Assembly (NCBI RefSeq): GCF_900086985.1
Contig: NZ_LT593974.1
Location: forward strand, 3,782,001-3,846,000
Source of the DNA: Halomonas sp. HL-93
Lineage (GTDB): Bacteria > Pseudomonadota > Gammaproteobacteria > Pseudomonadales > Halomonadaceae
Reading direction: 5' to 3'
DNA length: 64,000 bases
The position numbers and the translations under genes are program-made. The first letter of the stretch is position 1; the number at the start of each line of letters is the position of its first letter. Shown piece after piece: positions 62,222-64,000 of this stretch. Below the pieces are notes generated by a model, which worked only from the letters and a program-made list of their open reading frames with translations, was not told the origin of the DNA and did no database searches.

Positions 62222-64000
62222 ATGGACAGCATTCTGGTCAGGGGTGCACGCACCCACAACCTCAAGCAGATCGATGTGGAACTGCCCCGCGATAAGCTGA
62301 TTGTGATTACCGGGCTTTCGGGGTCAGGTAAATCATCGTTGGCGTTTGACACCCTGTATGCCGAAGGACAGCGCCGCTATGTGGAGTCGCTCTCTACCTA
62401 TGCACGCCAGTTCCTGTCAATGATGGAGAAGCCCGATGTGGATCACATTGAGGGGCTGTCACCGGCGATTTCCATTGAGCAAAAATCCACCTCGCATAAC
62501 CCGCGCTCGACGGTCGGCACGATTACCGAAATTTACGATTACCTACGCCTGCTGTTTGCCCGTGCGGGCACGCCGCGCTGCCCCGAACACGGCGAAGACC
62601 TCGAAGCCCAAACCATCTCGCAGATGGTTGATCAGGTGATGAACCTGACCGAAGGCACCAAACTGATGCTGTTGGCCCCGGTGGTCAAAGGCCGCAAAGG
62701 CGAGCACCTACAGTTATTGGCGGAACTGCGTTCTCAAGGGTTCGTGCGCGCTTTGATCGACGGTCAGGTGCTTGAGCTGGACGATATCGCCCCGCTGGAC
62801 AAGCGCAAAAAGCACGACATTAGCGTGGTAGTTGACCGTTTCAAGGTCCGCGACGACCTCGCCCAGCGGCTGGCCGAGTCATTCGAAACGGCGCTCAACC
62901 TAACTGACGGCACCGCCATGATCCACTTCATGGACGGCGAACAGGAGGACTTGGCTTTTTCGTCACGCTTTGCCTGTCCGGTGTGCGGTTACTCGCTGGC
63001 TGAGCTTGAGCCTCGTATGTTCTCGTTCAATAACCCGGCGGGTGCCTGTCCCACCTGCGATGGTCTGGGCGTACAGCAGTACTTCGACCCTGCCAAGCTG
63101 ATCAGCCATCCGGAGCTATCGCTTGCCGAAGGCGTTATTAAAGGCTGGGACCGGCGCAATATTTACTATTTCACCCAGCTTCAGGCGCTTGCCAAACACT
63201 ATCGTTTTGAGCTGGAAACGCCCTGGAATGAGCTTGCCCGTCACGAGCAGGAGATTATTCTCAACGGCAGCGGCGACGAGACCATCCCATTTGTCTACGT
63301 CGGTGACCGCGGTCGTAAGGTGACCCGTGAGCATGCCTTTGAAGGCGTGCTGCCCAATATGCAACGCCGCTATCGGGAAACCGAATCCAACATGGTCCGC
63401 GACGACCTGGCCAAATACATTGCCGTGCAGTCCTGCGCCACCTGCAGTGGCTCGCGGTTGCGCAAAGAATCGCGCCACGTTTACGTCGACGACCGTAACA
63501 TTGCCGATATGGTGCAGTTGCCGATTGGCGACGCATGGCACTACTTTGCCGACCTTAGCCTACCAGGCCGCAAAGGCGAGATTGCCGATAAGATCGTCAA
63601 TGAAATCCACGCTCGCCTGGAGTTTCTGGTCAACGTCGGGCTGGACTACCTCAACCTGGAGCGCAGCGCCGACACCCTATCGGGCGGCGAGGCCCAGCGT
63701 ATCCGCCTGGCCAGCCAGATCGGCGCGGGTTTGGTCGGCGTGATGTACATCCTCGACGAACCGTCAATTGGCCTGCACCAGCGCGACAACGACCGCTTGC
63801 TGAAAACCCTTGAGCGGCTGCGCGACCTGGGCAATACCGTGATTGTGGTTGAACACGACGAAGAAGCCATCCGCGCGGCCGACCACGTGCTGGATATCGG
63901 CCCTGGTGCAGGCGTTCATGGCGGCGAGATTGTCGCCCAGGGCACGCCCCAGGACGTCATGGATAATCCCAACTCACTGACCGGCCAATACCTTTCCGGC
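62222..64000 (+). CDS. uvrA: Excinuclease ABC subunit A (3' part beyond window edge)
   Basis: UvrA is the damage-sensing ATPase dimer of nucleotide excision repair. The frame runs open from the ATG at 62222 to the window edge, 593 codons of about 940. Visible are the first Walker A ([20 protein letters not shown]), the first zinc finger region ([20 protein letters not shown] to [10 protein letters not shown]), the CATCSG segment, the ABC signature [16 protein letters not shown] and Walker [18 protein letters not shown] of the N-terminal ATPase. The second ATPase lies outside the window. Confidence 0.97.
   Translation, partial: MDSILVRGARTHNLKQIDVELPRDKLIVITGLSGSGKSSLAFDTLYAEGQRRYVESLSTYARQFLSMMEKPDVDHIEGLSPAISIEQKSTSHNPRSTVGTITEIYDYLRLLFARAGTPRCPEHGEDLEAQTISQMVDQVMNLTEGTKLMLLAPVVKGRKGEHLQLLAELRSQGFVRALIDGQVLELDDIAPLDKRKKHDISVVVDRFKVRDDLAQRLAESFETALNLTDGTAMIHFMDGEQEDLAFSSRFACPVCGYSLAELEPRMFSFNNPAGACPTCDGLGVQQYFDPAKLISHPELSLAEGVIKGWDRRNIYYFTQLQALAKHYRFELETPWNELARHEQEIILNGSGDETIPFVYVGDRGRKVTREHAFEGVLPNMQRRYRETESNMVRDDLAKYIAVQSCATCSGSRLRKESRHVYVDDRNIADMVQLPIGDAWHYFADLSLPGRKGEIADKIVNEIHARLEFLVNVGLDYLNLERSADTLSGGEAQRIRLASQIGAGLVGVMYILDEPSIGLHQRDNDRLLKTLERLRDLGNTVIVVEHDEEAIRAADHVLDIGPGAGVHGGEIVAQGTPQDVMDNPNSLTGQYLSG

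Overview
The window is chromosomal DNA from a gammaproteobacterium, most likely a moderate halophile of the Halomonadaceae (Halomonas or a close relative). This is inferred from the very acidic secreted and cytosolic proteins (for example the solute-binding protein at 38832-40049), the gamma-type order tRNA-Tyr/Gly/Thr ... tRNA-Trp-secE-nusG-rplKAJL-rpoBC-str-S10-spc-alpha, and Pseudomonas-like neighbourhoods (birA-coaX beside the tRNA block; ssb-MFS-uvrA; fabA-fabB). No insertion sequence, phage gene or CRISPR array was found.

Region 1 (1-30636, minus strand) is the transcription/translation super-cluster. In transcription order it holds tRNA-Tyr, tRNA-Gly, tRNA-Thr, tRNA-Trp, secE, nusG, rplK, rplA, rplJ, rplL, rpoB, rpoC, rpsL, rpsG, fusA and tuf. 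The S10 operon follows (rpsJ to rpsQ), then the spc operon (rplN to rpmJ) and the alpha operon (rpsM, rpsK, rpsD and the 5' part of rpoA, cut by the window edge). Several ribosomal genes need start corrections or use non-ATG starts (GTG for rplJ, fusA, tuf). Regulatory elements can be read in the gaps: a consensus promoter before the tRNA block and before rpsJ, a str promoter, a terminator after tuf, an attenuator-like hairpin between rplL and rpoB, and a terminator after tRNA-Thr at the place where a second tuf gene sits in relatives.

Region 2 (30784-44319) holds coaX and birA (minus), the ribosome-associated GTPase typA (plus), a branched-chain amino acid type ABC transporter (two ATPases and two permeases on plus, with the binding protein convergent on minus), a small membrane protein, a membrane-anchored thioredoxin-like protein and the RNA polymerase recycling ATPase rapA. 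Region 3 (44316-56133) is the accessory part. It has a TIGR01777 epimerase, an FAD oxidoreductase, a MerR/LitR-like regulator, a DNA photolyase, and a tightly overlapping run of SnoaL-like protein, SDR, flavin amine oxidase-like protein, DUF1365 protein, Cfa-like methyltransferase and DUF2878 membrane protein. This looks like a light/photo-oxidative stress and membrane-lipid modification cluster. Its regulator has lost the cobalamin ligands of CarH/LitR, and its Cfa-like enzyme has lost residues used by true cyclopropane synthases. A PAS-GGDEF-EAL protein follows convergently.

Region 4 (56492-64000) is lipid synthesis and DNA repair: fabA-fabB (unsaturated fatty acid synthesis), a PlsC-like acyltransferase coupled to a degenerate RmlD-like protein, ssb, a YajR-like MFS transporter and the first 593 codons of uvrA, which runs off the window end.
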